Origin: Ambrosia x helenae
Taxonomy: Eukaryota; Streptophyta; Magnoliopsida; Asterales; Asteraceae
NCBI GenBank assembly: GCA_030844895.1
Contig: CM061223.1
Coordinates: 2,108,001-2,172,000, forward strand
Reading direction: 5' to 3'
Length of the DNA stretch: 64,000 nucleotides
The position numbers and the translations under genes were made by a program. This document shows, piece after piece, positions 44,208-53,934 of this stretch (positions are counted from its first letter, which is position 1; each line of letters opens with the position of its first letter). Below the pieces are notes generated by a model. The model was not told where the DNA came from and ran no database searches. It saw nothing but the letters and a program-made list of their open reading frames with translations.

Positions 44208-47200
44208 ATGGCTCTCGTTCTAAAACAGGGACACAATCAAAGGGCCTTTCTTGAAAAACAAGAAGGCTGGTCCCAATACGATGAGATCATTGATCTTGTC
44301 GTAAAATCCCAATATTTTACTGCTCTCACAATAAACCCACCAATTCACACTGAAACTCTGAATGAGTTCTGGGCAAATGCTGAGACGGTGACAACGGATG
44401 ATGAAGTCATTTCCCTCAACTCAAGAATAAAAGGGAAACCACTGACCATCACACCGGCCACACTGGCAACAAGACTGGGTCTGGATGATGTAACTGCCCC
44501 TGACCATGTTGCTAATTCTGATATTCACCTAACCATGACTGAGTGTGGTTATCAAGGTACTCTCTCCCATGCTACTATCTTCAAAAAATATTTTGAACCA
44601 AAATACAAGCTTTTGTTTCATTATATTATTATGTGTTTGAGTCCTAAAACAGGGTCTTATGACCAGATGCCCTCCACTTTTCAACCAATATTTCATTCTA
44701 TTGTGAATGAAACTAAATTCAGGGCATCAAAACTATTTTTCAATGAGTTGGTGTTACATCACAATAATACCAAGAAAAAGTTTTTGTTGTACCCAAGGTT
44801 CATTATGCAATGCATAATAGGGGAACTGGGTAATGAGGTGCTTGTGGGAAAAATTTCAACTTTAAATCCTTTAACATCACAAGCATACTCAAGGCATAAC
44901 AAACCGGCTGCCTGGCCAGAAGATGATCAGGGAGAACAACAACAAGTCCCCCTGAAGCCCACATCTTCCAAACTCACACCACCAAAAGCCAAAAAGCCCA
45001 AGCCAACAAAGACAACAACCCACCAACCCAAAAGAAAAGTTGTTCAGGAGGTTGAGATGCCTGAACATGCTCATGAGCATTCTGCTCTTCAAATTGGTGA
45101 GACTGAAACACCCTCTCAGTCTCATCCATCTCAAACCCCACCAAGAGCACCCATCACCATTTTATTCAAAAGAAAAAGACTTAGAAAAACTATTGAAACA
45201 CACTCTTCTTTTGAAACTGCTGAACAACAAATTTCACCTATTGCCCAAACTACTGAACCAACCCCACAAATTTCTGAACAAGAGGCAATAGAAATTGCCA
45301 AACTTCTCTCTAGGCTAAAAGAGAAGGTCCCATCTGATTATGTCAGTCCCCTACAACCACAACAAACAGGGGACCTAACCACAACATCAGACATGGATGT
45401 GGACATCTCTAGCCCTATCCCAAGAGATGAGGGTGGACCAGAGTCTTTAAGCCCAATTTTAGAGACTCTTGGGGCATCTGAGGCTGCTACTACTCAGTTA
45501 CCACCCAGTGGTGGATCTGAGGATAGAAGTAACATAGCTAAGACCTCAGATGTGGCAACTACTGATGAAGGCTTAATGCCTGAAGTAGGAAATCCTCAGA
45601 ACCAAGAACAAGAGGTTCATGAGAGAACTGAGTTGGGCTCAGCTCATGATTTAACTGAGACAGTCCTCATTGAGGGCAACATCAGGGATTCAGATGATTC
45701 CATTAATTTGGATGATGTTTCACAAACACAAACTACTGAATTGACGGCACTTTATGAAGGTCCTGTTTCAGGGGTATCCAGGCTCAAGAAGCCAGTCACC
45801 CCTGCACAGGTTAAAGCCCACTCAATCCCTAAAACCCCTAGAGTGGCATCCTCTGTACAACATGAGGATCTCCCAAAAACACCCCCTTCACAAATGCCTA
45901 CCCAATTCCCTGGGCAAACAAGCATAGACCTGAACCAGCTATGCAGCCCAGAGGGTCCCCTGTACCACATGATGAATACTCTCATCAGAAATCACTTCCA
46001 AACATACACAGCTAACTTGGAGCTGTCTATCAAGAATCAATTTGGAGTGATCAACACGAAGATGAATGATCTGTCCAACAAGATAGACTTCAACAGCAAA
46101 CAGATTGCTCATCTTCAAGGACAATTCTCCCAACCCTCAACCTCAAAACTTAAAATTGATGAATCCAAAAAGGGGGAGAAGATCAGGGAACCTAAGGAGT
46201 CATTCCAAGCCAGGATAAGGGCAAGAGTGGCCATCCTTGAAAGAGATCAAAAAGATCAGGCCAGGAAAGAAAAACTAGCCAAACAGTTTGGTGTCTCTGT
46301 AGAAGAGATTGAAGCAGCAGAAAAAGAAGACGAGACCCAAACATCTGAAGAATCCCTAAGGCACAATGAAGAAACTTCTGATGGCAAAACTTCTGATGAA
46401 GAATCAGAAAGTACTGAAGACAATCCTTCAGTAGTTGACAAACCATCAGCAGTTGTCAACCCATCAGAGGTTAACACTTCCAAACCTCAAACTGCTGACC
46501 CTTCCAGAACCACTGCTCCCATTCAACCAACATCTAATCCTATCAGGCCTACAACTGTTACAACAATGACTGTACTAAACCCTTCTCCTATCTCTCAATC
46601 AGCTGAATTATTAGAGAAGAGCTTAGTTGCAGCCAACAAGAAGGCCAGAGAAGATATGATCTGGAAAACTCTGGAAGAAAGGGATGATCTAGATTTAAGC
46701 CATGAAGAAAAACTTCAGGCTTATGAAGCTGAACTACAAAGGCAGGCTAGCCTTGATGAGATTGCTGAACAAGATAAAAGACAGCAACTGGTGTCTTACA
46801 TTACCAAGAACAGCAAGACTAAAGCCTTTACACTAAAAGGACTCTCTATGCAAGAGCTGACAAGAAGAGCACAACTGCTTGCAGATAATATGGCCACTAG
46901 CAAAGAAGGAAAGGCCAAGAGAGCCCAGATTATAGAAGAGCTAGTAGCAGAGGGCTATGGTTCAAAAGCCTCAGTATCCAGATGGAAAGAAGAAAGACTA
47001 ATGGATACTTACAGAAAATACTTGGCTGCCAAGGCTGCAAATCCAGAGAAGTTTCAAACTGCTGATCCTTCAAGATCAGTAGTTAGAACTTCTGGTGTAT
47101 CAAGAAGACCTGCTACTCAGAGAAAGAAGGCAGAGGACAATGTCAAAACTGACTTCAAAATGGTACTACTTGAAGGAAGTTCAATAGTCCATTCAGATTT

Positions 47201-47705
47201 TGACATTGAGGAGAAACCTCTATTAACACAATTCAGGGATCCTTCCACTTTTGCCTACCAAATACAAAAGACCATCAAAGAAAAGATGCATACCAAGGTA
47301 GTGACTGAACACCATCTCCCAACTGTTCAGATGCCTGATATGCAACAACAACAAGGAAGAGACTCCCACCTGAGGTTAACTGAAACAGAAGACATCCAAC
47401 ACTCAGGACCATCAACCCAAGGGACAAGTCTGGTTCCCTATTCTTCTGACTTTAACAAGTCAAAGATACCTATCATCAGATGGTCACTTACTGATAACAA
47501 CTCAGTATTGTTGACAAGAAGAGACCTCTCAAGCAGGGCATACAAGAAGATCAGTGATCTGAAGAAACTGTCAACACAAGACCTGCTCACAATTCAACAT
47601 CTGGAACCACAGAGAGGATCTCTATCTGATGGTCAGTTAAACCAGCTCAAGAACACCATGTACAAAGAGATATGGAAGATTGTTCAAGACAGAAGAAAAA
47701 CATAA
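44208..47705 (+). CDS. Third ORF of Sirevirus-like element (env-like class)
   Basis: 1165 residues, uninterrupted, starting at the ATG at 44208. The N-terminal domain (about residues 1-230, with QYFTALTINPPIHTETLNEF and LATRLGLDDVTAPDH) resembles the N-terminal part of plant retroelement ORFs found beside the pol of Sireviruses. A Pro/Lys-rich linker follows, then an acidic Ser/Thr/Glu-rich middle, coiled-coil-like segments (about 590-650 and 690-720) and a Lys/Arg-rich C terminus. I see no signal peptide or clear transmembrane helix, so env-like is a positional label rather than evidence for a membrane protein. It ends 41 bases before the 3' LTR. Confidence 0.75.
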   Translation: MALVLKQGHNQRAFLEKQEGWSQYDEIIDLVVKSQYFTALTINPPIHTETLNEFWANAETVTTDDEVISLNSRIKGKPLTITPATLATRLGLDDVTAPDHVANSDIHLTMTECGYQGTLSHATIFKKYFEPKYKLLFHYIIMCLSPKTGSYDQMPSTFQPIFHSIVNETKFRASKLFFNELVLHHNNTKKKFLLYPRFIMQCIIGELGNEVLVGKISTLNPLTSQAYSRHNKPAAWPEDDQGEQQQVPLKPTSSKLTPPKAKKPKPTKTTTHQPKRKVVQEVEMPEHAHEHSALQIGETETPSQSHPSQTPPRAPITILFKRKRLRKTIETHSSFETAEQQISPIAQTTEPTPQISEQEAIEIAKLLSRLKEKVPSDYVSPLQPQQTGDLTTTSDMDVDISSPIPRDEGGPESLSPILETLGASEAATTQLPPSGGSEDRSNIAKTSDVATTDEGLMPEVGNPQNQEQEVHERTELGSAHDLTETVLIEGNIRDSDDSINLDDVSQTQTTELTALYEGPVSGVSRLKKPVTPAQVKAHSIPKTPRVASSVQHEDLPKTPPSQMPTQFPGQTSIDLNQLCSPEGPLYHMMNTLIRNHFQTYTANLELSIKNQFGVINTKMNDLSNKIDFNSKQIAHLQGQFSQPSTSKLKIDESKKGEKIREPKESFQARIRARVAILERDQKDQARKEKLAKQFGVSVEEIEAAEKEDETQTSEESLRHNEETSDGKTSDEESESTEDNPSVVDKPSAVVNPSEVNTSKPQTADPSRTTAPIQPTSNPIRPTTVTTMTVLNPSPISQSAELLEKSLVAANKKAREDMIWKTLEERDDLDLSHEEKLQAYEAELQRQASLDEIAEQDKRQQLVSYITKNSKTKAFTLKGLSMQELTRRAQLLADNMATSKEGKAKRAQIIEELVAEGYGSKASVSRWKEERLMDTYRKYLAAKAANPEKFQTADPSRSVVRTSGVSRRPATQRKKAEDNVKTDFKMVLLEGSSIVHSDFDIEEKPLLTQFRDPSTFAYQIQKTIKEKMHTKVVTEHHLPTVQMPDMQQQQGRDSHLRLTETEDIQHSGPSTQGTSLVPYSSDFNKSKIPIIRWSLTDNNSVLLTRRDLSSRAYKKISDLKKLSTQDLLTIQHLEPQRGSLSDGQLNQLKNTMYKEIWKIVQDRRKT

Positions 47706-47746
47706 GGAATTAGTAAGGTTTTGGCTTCATCAATCCAGGGGGAGAT

Positions 47747-48467
47747 TGTTAGGACAAAGAGGATTGGTGAAACCACTTTTGGAAACCTTAGTCTAATTCA
47801 CTTCTGTCATTTTGGCTAAGTATAGAAATACTGAAAAGAAAACAAAGAACTGCTGAAGATAAGATTAGAGAAGTGCTGAAGAAGAAACTTCATCAGAGGT
47901 TCTGAAGTCCAAACCAGACAAGTTCACTTCAGAAGTACTGAAGACAAACTACTCATCAGTAGTTTGTCATTCATCAGAACTTAGCATCAGATATTTTCCA
48001 CCGCCTTTTGCATCAGTAGTTTTATTGTTTATTATTACTTTTAGCTGTATTTGTTTGTTTCAATGTTGCAACTTGTGCAACTTGTTTCTGTTGTTTCTGT
48101 ACTTGCTTTTTGGGCAAGATACATGTATGTAAACGTCTATAAATAGGAGGCTTCAACCTTCTATTTTAGACATTGATTTTAATAGAAAAATCCTTCAAAC
48201 ACTTTCATTGTTCTATTCCATTTCTGTATTTATTGTGAATCTGTCTAAGTTTCTAATTCTCATTTACTGCTTGGATTCATAATAAATACTTATCATTTAT
48301 TAGTTTCAATCATCAAGGGGGAGTAATAACTCTTCCTTAGTATAAAAAGTGTTGCTTTAACTTATACATTCCGCTGTGCCTATTATCTGATATACAAGGG
48401 CTTGCTAAACACTTAAGTGTCAAGATAGCAAGTTCTTACTTAGCAAAAAGAGCAAACTGATCCAACA
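47747..48467 (+). repeat. 3' LTR of Sirevirus-like element
   Basis: Matches 36905-37625 with about seven substitutions visible (for example near 47827, 47898, 47976, 48207, 48251 and 48379), no indels. Followed by the target duplication GTAAC. Confidence 0.92.
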
Positions 48468-48472
48468 GTAAC

Positions 48473-48985
48473 ATAGCAGCTGTGAGCCTTTACTGGACCG
48501 ATCTTGTTGAGGCTCATTTGATGAATGAACTGCTTAGCTGAAAAACTAAGCTTCCTACCATACTTTGTAAGATCATGGTTATGAGTATCGACAAGACAAT
48601 GGTTATGCTCCTCTACAAACTTCTGAACAATAAAGCGACGACTTTTTTTGCAAAACATAACACAAATGTGTGCATTGCAATCACTGAGTGTGAAGGTGGT
48701 TTGACGAAATTTCAGGGAATCGTCGCATAAGGTGTCAAATGTACGCTTGTTTTGAGGCTTACCAGATTTGTTACAACGATAATATTTATGCGTGGCAACG
48801 CCGTTCCATACCTTGGATTGTCCCTTCCTAACCGAAAAACCAGCTTCTTGTGCATAAAGGACATACAAGTTGTAGGCATCTTCCCAGTTATCAAATGAGC
48901 GGCCAATGATTGGAGTATACTTCAAATCAACATTTGGAGTCCACAAACGGGTTCCATTGGGTGTTTGATAGACATAAAAGGGCTC
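48473..48985 (-). pseudogene. FAR1/MULE transposase, 5' part (FAR1 DNA-binding domain)
   Basis: Minus strand; acceptor attcag precedes the exon at 48985. It encodes the FAR1 zinc-binding domain: SFDNWEDAYNLYVLYAQEAG, FSVRKGQSK, YYRCNKSG, FTLSDCNAHICVMF, then VEEHNHCLV with the Cys/Cys/His/His ligands. Coding continues, after removal of the Sirevirus and one copy of GTAAC, directly into 36899 downward. An earlier exon with the start codon was not identified. The FAR1 domain binds DNA at the element's ends. Confidence 0.85.
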
Positions 48986-49426
48986 CTGAATAATCGCTGT
49001 ATAAACACAAAGAGTCATGAAAAGAAGATTAGTATGTTGAACCATGCCATCCTGAATAATCGCTGTATAATGTATTTTGTTAGACCTCGACGAAAAATAT
49101 AACATTTAACAAAACAAAGAAACATGAACTACAAAAAAATCTAACAAAAAACAGTTAACAAAATGAAAGATTGTCAAGAAATGTTAAAAAAAAGCAACTA
49201 TAGTGTTCTATCATTTCATATATAAGAAGTTTTAAAAAACACTAAAAAAACAAAAACAAAATGGTAAACAACAAATTATAAAAAATATAATGTAATTTGT
49301 ATGAAAAATGTAACATTTAAATGAAAGGAATAAAATGAAAAGAAATAGATGTACTATGTGACACGAAAAGTGTAACATTTAATAAAAACAACACAAACAT
49401 GAACTAAATAAAATCTAACAAAACAT
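48986..49426. other. AT-rich upstream region of FAR1 gene
   Basis: No gene. A short duplication (cctgaataatcgctgtataa) occurs at 48986 and 49051. The rest consists of degenerate copies of the words found in the 579-bp block (tgttagacctc, aaaatgtaacattta). Confidence 0.6.
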
Positions 49427-50005
49427 TGTCAAGAAAAATGAAATTTCATAAAAAGTAACTATAATGTAACTTTATTTCATACAAGAAGTTTCAAACAACA
49501 CATGCTTTAACATCAACAAATGGTAAACAAAACTTAAAAAATATAATATATTTTGTTAGACCTCCACGAAAAATGTAACATTTAACAAAAACAAAACAAA
49601 CATGAACTACCAAGATATCTAACAAAACAGTTAAAAAATGAAAGATTATAAAAGATTTGTAAAAAAAATAACTATGGTGTTCTAACATTTCATATAAAAA
49701 GTTTTAAAAAAGACTAAAAAACCTAAAAACAAAATGATTATAAAAAAATGTTAAAAAAAAGCAACTATAGTGTTCTACCATTTCATATAAAGAAGTTTTA
49801 AAACCACAAAAAAAAAACTAACAAAAAATGGTAAACAACAACTCAAAAAAATATAATGTATTGTGTTTGAAAAATATAACATTTAACAAAAACAAACAAA
49901 ACATGAACTATAGTGTTCTACCATTTCATGGTCATCTCTTCTTTGCTCCTTCTACTATGACTACTTAAGGTTTGCTGCTTCCTCATCCTCTATTGTCGAT
50001 GTTTG
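49427..50005. repeat. AT-rich block, direct copy of 1-579
   Basis: Same orientation and nearly the same sequence as 1-579; similarity ends sharply at gatgtttg (50005). It may mark the right end region of the MULE that carries the FAR1 gene. Confidence 0.85.
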
Positions 50006-50392
50006 CAAGTTTGCGTTGCCCCCACATCGTGTGGGTTTTATAGAATGAAAATGTTAGGAACTTGAAATGGGTTGCGGTTCGTAATAGACATAATCATTAA
50101 ATCTGATACCAATAGAACACCCGTCGTAACGCGCGGGCATTCACAATAGTATTTCACAAATACAATCATAATAATTCATACGTCTAATAAATATAAATAA
50201 ATATATAAGTTCTAGTTTATATTTTAACAGATACAAGAATACCCATGGTTTGTTTATCAGGTCAAGTGATGCACGTAAGTGCACAAAAAAAAAAAAAAAA
50301 AAAAAAAAAGAAGGTTGACATGCCAGTGGCTCAACTATTACCTACTTGGTAGTTGGTGACCACCATCATTTACCTTACATTACCATGGTGAT
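50006..50392. other. Non-coding DNA downstream of synaptotagmin-like gene
   Basis: No gene. It holds a GC-rich palindrome (cccgtcgtaacgcgcggg, near 50118) and an A run at 50285-50309. The last part is probably the 3' UTR of the minus-strand C2 gene. Confidence 0.5.
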
Positions 50393-52061
50393 CTAGTCGG
50401 AGGTTCGCCATTGCAACTCCACCCTTAGGTCACCCTCGGTTTCATACCCACCATCATAAAGAATGCAGTTCTTGAAGATACGTTTTTTCTTCACCACATT
50501 AGCAAGGCTAATTATAGCGTGACCCATACATTCTTCCTGACCAAACAAACATTAACCTATTTAATATCAAATATATATAATTTATTAGTTAGAGTTTACT
50601 ATAGTTATCTCTAGTGATGAGCAAAGTGCAATAACAGACCCCGGCCACCCGACGATTACCCAGACCGACCTAAAAACCGTGGATATTTAAAATCTAGAAC
50701 CGAAGACAGGACCTAATGGACAAGTCGGGTATCAGTCCATGATCCAATCGGGGTACATCGGTCGTGATCTTCATTCAGAAACCGAACCTGAATATCAGAA
50801 TCCCTCATTGTATCCGTATCTATGTATACTTGATTAACGGTGTAATTTTTTCTAAAAAAAATATTAATTTAATTTACCGGATTTTTTTTATTCTATGGGT
50901 ATGTTTGGTAAAACTAGCTGGAGGCCGGTAGCTGTAAGCTGGTAGCTGGAAGCTTTTTAAATATATTTTAATGTTTAGCAGAATAGCTGGAGCTTTTAAT
51001 AAAATGTATAAAATAACCAAAATGGTCATAATTAAAAGCTTGTAAAGAAGGTTTTTATTTTATTTTTAAAATAGAATGGGTATTTGTGTCATTTACTAAT
51101 TAAAAGCTTGTAGCTAGTAGAGCTTTTTCTTAAAAGCTACTACTAGTAGCTTTTTACTGTAGAGTTTTTTCTCTAACTTAAAAGCTTCTAGCCCCTTCAA
51201 CCAAACAATGATTTTTTTATTAAATAAGAGCTTTTTTTTAAAAAGATTGAAGCTTGAAGCTCTTAAAAGCTTTTAAAAGCTTGTTGCCAAACATACCCTA
51301 TATCAAAAACCTAAAATTTCATGGCAAAAGTACGCTAATGGATCCATCATCATTATACCTTTAGATGAACAGCTAGTTCGTGACACGGAGTACTAATCAC
51401 TTCCAAATGTAGTTTGTCGTCCGTTGGTGGCTTTTCTACCATAAATACGAACTCTTTTCCCCATATCGGATCACAAGTGTTTTTAATAGACTGTAAAAAA
51501 ATGGGGGATATTATTTACACAAGAAGGAAAAGTTAATTTTCACAGTCCTCTACGGCCCGTATAGGGCTCTACGGGCCGTAGAGGGTGTCAGTGTAATAAA
51601 TGCTCAACCCTCTACGGCAACCCGACAGAGAAGTATTATTATTATTATTATTATCATCATCATTATTATTTTTTTTCAATATCTTTGTTCTGATTATTAT
51701 TTACTATTATTATGCTGTGCAGGGATAGGTGTGACAGGGCATCCAACATTCGTCACCCCGTAGTTCGTTACATTCACCGTTGCATTACTTATTCCCTAAC
51801 GGCACGGGGGAATAGTAACGAGCGGGTGACGAAGACGGACCTGATGTACCTGCATTGCATACTCACCGGCAAGCCGATTGCCTTGCATCGGGTCATGGCC
51901 GAGTTTTTTGCCGCCTTCCCCCATAAGCCGTTGAAGGGAGGCCTCCCATGCGGGGGGCTCATCAGCAGGATTGCTGAGCGCTGCGATGGCGTGAAGTATT
52001 ACGGTTATGTTAACCGTAATCGGTTTCCGTCACTACCGGCCAGGTATTTCGGTTATTAATG

Positions 52062-52110
<49 letters not shown>

Positions 52111-52276
52111 TAATGTTTTTGAGTTTCTTTCAGCCCATTAGGTCTACAAACGATGAAGGGTATGCTTTGTGCGGCGAAGAAGGCGAAGACGCCGGATCAT
52201 GATGAGTTCCACTATCTGATTGGCACCGGTGGCGTGGAGTTTGTGCATGAGCCGTTAGTACATCGGGGCCTTAGAG

Positions 52277-52316
<40 letters not shown>

Positions 52317-53890
52317 TATTATTTGGGAAACTTGTAGACAACTTGTGTTGTCTGGATTGCCTAAAAACAGGGGAAACTCTGCCCAATTTTTTTATAAAAT
52401 CCTGGAATATTATTATTATTTATTAATTATTTATTGTTATCCATTGCAGGTGATGCTGTGGAGGTCGGGTTGCAGTTTGTGCATGAGCAGGAGGGGGGCG
52501 GTCTTAGGGACGTCGAGATGCCTCAGCAGCAGCCTGAGGACTTGCAGATACCGGCGCGCGTTTATCACTCCCTCAGGTTGCCTCCTGATGTTAGGGCGGA
52601 CGTTCGTGCGGCTGCCGAGGAGGCTGTCGAGATGCGTGCATGGCGTCAGCAGATGGACACCTGGCGTCAGCAGCAGGACACCTGGCGTCAGCAGCAGGAC
52701 ACCTGGCGTCAGCAGCAGGACGCCGATACGCGTCAGTGGCGTGATCGGCAGGACGACGCGATGCGCTGGTTGATTGCTGGCCAGCAGGATATGTATCGCC
52801 ACCTAGGCATGCAGGCTCGTGTCCCACCGACTTTAGGGACCAGCACGCACGAGCCCGTGACGTCCTCCCAGCAGCCCGACACGTCTTCGCAGGAGCCCGG
52901 GACCGCGCCGCCGACTGACTCTACGATGTTTTATTTCTGATCATCTTATGTATTTAAACAATCTTTATTTTGAACGCCTCTGTTAACTTTTAGTTTTATT
53001 TTGTTGCGTATATAAACGATTAGTTAACTTTGTGTTTATATTGGTTTATGGTAGACGACGTTTGTGTTTATGTTTTGGTTTATCGTTTATATCGAGACGA
53101 CTTTGTGTTTATATTGGTTTATGGTTTATATCGAGACGACTTGTGTGTTTGTGTGATAATGTCCGCAAGATCGAACCTCGTAGAGTTACTGTTATGTTTT
53201 TTTAGCCTTCTACGGCCCGTAGAGGTCTATACGGGCCGTAGGTCACACAAATCAAACTTATCCTTCTCATCCTTGCCCTCCATTCTGCTAAAATAAGTTT
53301 TGATTCTTCTATGGGCCGTAGGGACTTCTACGGCCCGTAGGTAATCATTACCAATGATTGACAATCATTCAATCATTGTGATGATTACCTACGGGCCGTA
53401 GAGGCCTCTACGGCCCATAGAACAAGAAAAAATGTGGTATACGGGCCGTAGAGCCCTCTACGGCCCGTAGAGGGTTGTGTGGATAAAAATTTTGCTTGTG
53501 CAAATAGTGGGAGCCAAAAAAATATCCAAATTCAGTATTAAAAACGCAAAAAATATAAAACGGTGTACGAAGACAACAAACCATGGTTTTTCTTATATCG
53601 CTTCGAAAAATTAGCGTAACGTATGGATTGTTGTGATGCTTTTGTTCGAGAGAAGTGGCTTCATGGATTATAACGACGAGAAACCCTACACCCACAACAA
53701 GAGCCTTCCGCAGGGGACATGCATCATCAAAAGTAGTGTAATGTTCGAACGGTCGGTACATCAATTCAACCAGCAACATGCCTTGCGACTGACACATATG
53801 TTGGATATACTGAGTTTGAATGTGTAGCTTATTTGGAGTAAGGCGACTCAAATCCACATTGTTCATTCCCACAATATCATGCATCTTTTC
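50393..53890 (-). CDS. Synaptotagmin-like C2 protein gene, last three exons
   Basis: Minus strand, three exons with proper AG/GT edges and phase 0 throughout: 53890-53582 (103 codons), 51490-51359 (44) and 50536-50393 (47 plus TAG). They read MHDIVGMNNVDLSRLTPN, then a VELMYRPFE strand, then a C2 domain: GVGFLVVIIHEATSLEQKHH, NPYVTLIFRSDIRKT, CDPIWGKEFVFMVEKPP, DDKLHLEVIST, MGHAIISLANVV and LRVELQWRTSD. This is the C-terminal C2B part of plant SYT1-type (E-Syt) proteins, which tether ER to plasma membrane through C2-lipid contacts. The upstream SMP and C2A exons are not in view; a copia element starts 280 bases upstream of the first exon. No stop lies inside 194 codons, but several conserved positions differ, so it may be a diverging or partial gene. 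Confidence 0.82.
50897..51298. mobile_element. MITE, PIF/Harbinger (Tourist)-like
   Basis: 402 bp with inverted ends GGGTATGTTTGG / CCAAACATACCC and a 3-bp target duplication TAT on each side. The inside is rich in agctggtagct and aaaagctt words and has no ORF. It sits in the second visible intron of the synaptotagmin-like gene. Confidence 0.8.
51720..52940 (+). CDS. ATHILA ORF1-like protein, three exon-like blocks
   Basis: Block 1 (51720-52059, after ctgtgcag) encodes RHPVVRYIHRCITYSLTARG, VTKTDLMYLHCILTGKPIAL and GGLISRIAERCDGVKYYG, similar to the C-terminal domain of Athila retrotransposon ORF1/plant transposon proteins. Block 2 (about 52141-52277) encodes CAAKKAKTPDHDEFHYLIG. Block 3 (52450-52940, after ttgcag) encodes DAVEVGLQFVHEQ, a coiled-coil-like stretch with three to four copies of TWRQQQD, then a Pro/Ser-rich tail ending DSTMFYF. 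ATT microsatellites fill the two gaps, which have GT/AG-like edges. No enzymatic motif. The function of this ORF family is not known to me. Confidence 0.55.
52641..52722. repeat. 21-bp coding tandem repeat (TWRQQQD)
   Basis: Three near-perfect copies of acctggcgtcagcagcagga plus a diverged first copy, within the third block of the ATHILA-like ORF. The period keeps frame. Confidence 0.9.
53327..53402. repeat. Long hairpin, 22-bp perfect arms
   Basis: Arms 53327-53348 and 53381-53402 are perfect inverted copies (tctacggcccgtaggtaatcat and its complement in parts of 20 or fewer), with a 32-base loop. Each arm contains the ctacggcccgtag palindrome, so alternative cruciforms are possible. Confidence 0.92.
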
Positions 53891-53934
53891 CTGACAAATC
53901 AAGCATTCAACTTCTCAACCCACAATATATATTT

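Larger units (their letters stand above)
36905..48467 (+). mobile_element. Sirevirus-like Ty1/copia retrotransposon, complete
   Basis: 11.56 kb with 721-bp LTRs at 36905-37625 and 47747-48467, target duplication GTAAC at 36900-36904 and 48468-48472. The initiator-Met primer site (tggtatcagagc) is at 37628 and the purine tract ccagggggagat sits before the 3' LTR. ORFs: gag, pol (protease, integrase, RT, RNase H) and a large third ORF after pol, the layout of Sireviruses. The LTRs differ by about seven substitutions by eye, about 1%, so the insertion is young. Pol has one frameshift. The element splits the FAR1-type transposase gene. Confidence 0.93.
21015..50005. mobile_element. Putative giant composite Mutator-like element (ends not proven)
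   Basis: This span carries, in order, a Ulp1-type protease gene (+), two acidic-protein genes (+), a GRF zinc-finger gene (+) and a FAR1-type transposase gene (-), with AT-rich non-coding DNA between. MULE subfamilies that carry Ulp1-like genes are known (Kaonashi/KI-MULEs). The left limit is placed where a TA tract meets agggtttggttaaaataaaa, a terminal-looking sequence. The right limit is where the AT-rich block stops matching its copy at 1-579. I found no matching inverted repeat or target duplication, so one element is an inference from gene content. Without the 11.6-kb Sirevirus insertion the span is about 17.4 kb. Confidence 0.5.
51539..53500 (+). mobile_element. GC-rich palindrome-flanked element with ATHILA-like ORF
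   Basis: Limits are approximate. Both sides carry repeated ctacggcccgtag palindromes (51551-51625 and 53208-53475). Between lies an exon-like ORF set on the plus strand, opposite to the surrounding synaptotagmin-like gene, whose first visible intron it occupies. Base composition is far richer in GC than the neighbours. I could not find LTRs, inverted termini or a target duplication, so its class is open; a degenerate Athila-type or large non-autonomous element fits best. Confidence 0.55.

Noticed and set aside
50100..50140. GC palindrome cccgtcgtaacgcgcggg as a Helitron end on either strand
   Set aside because: No CTRR follows the hairpin at the correct distance on either strand.
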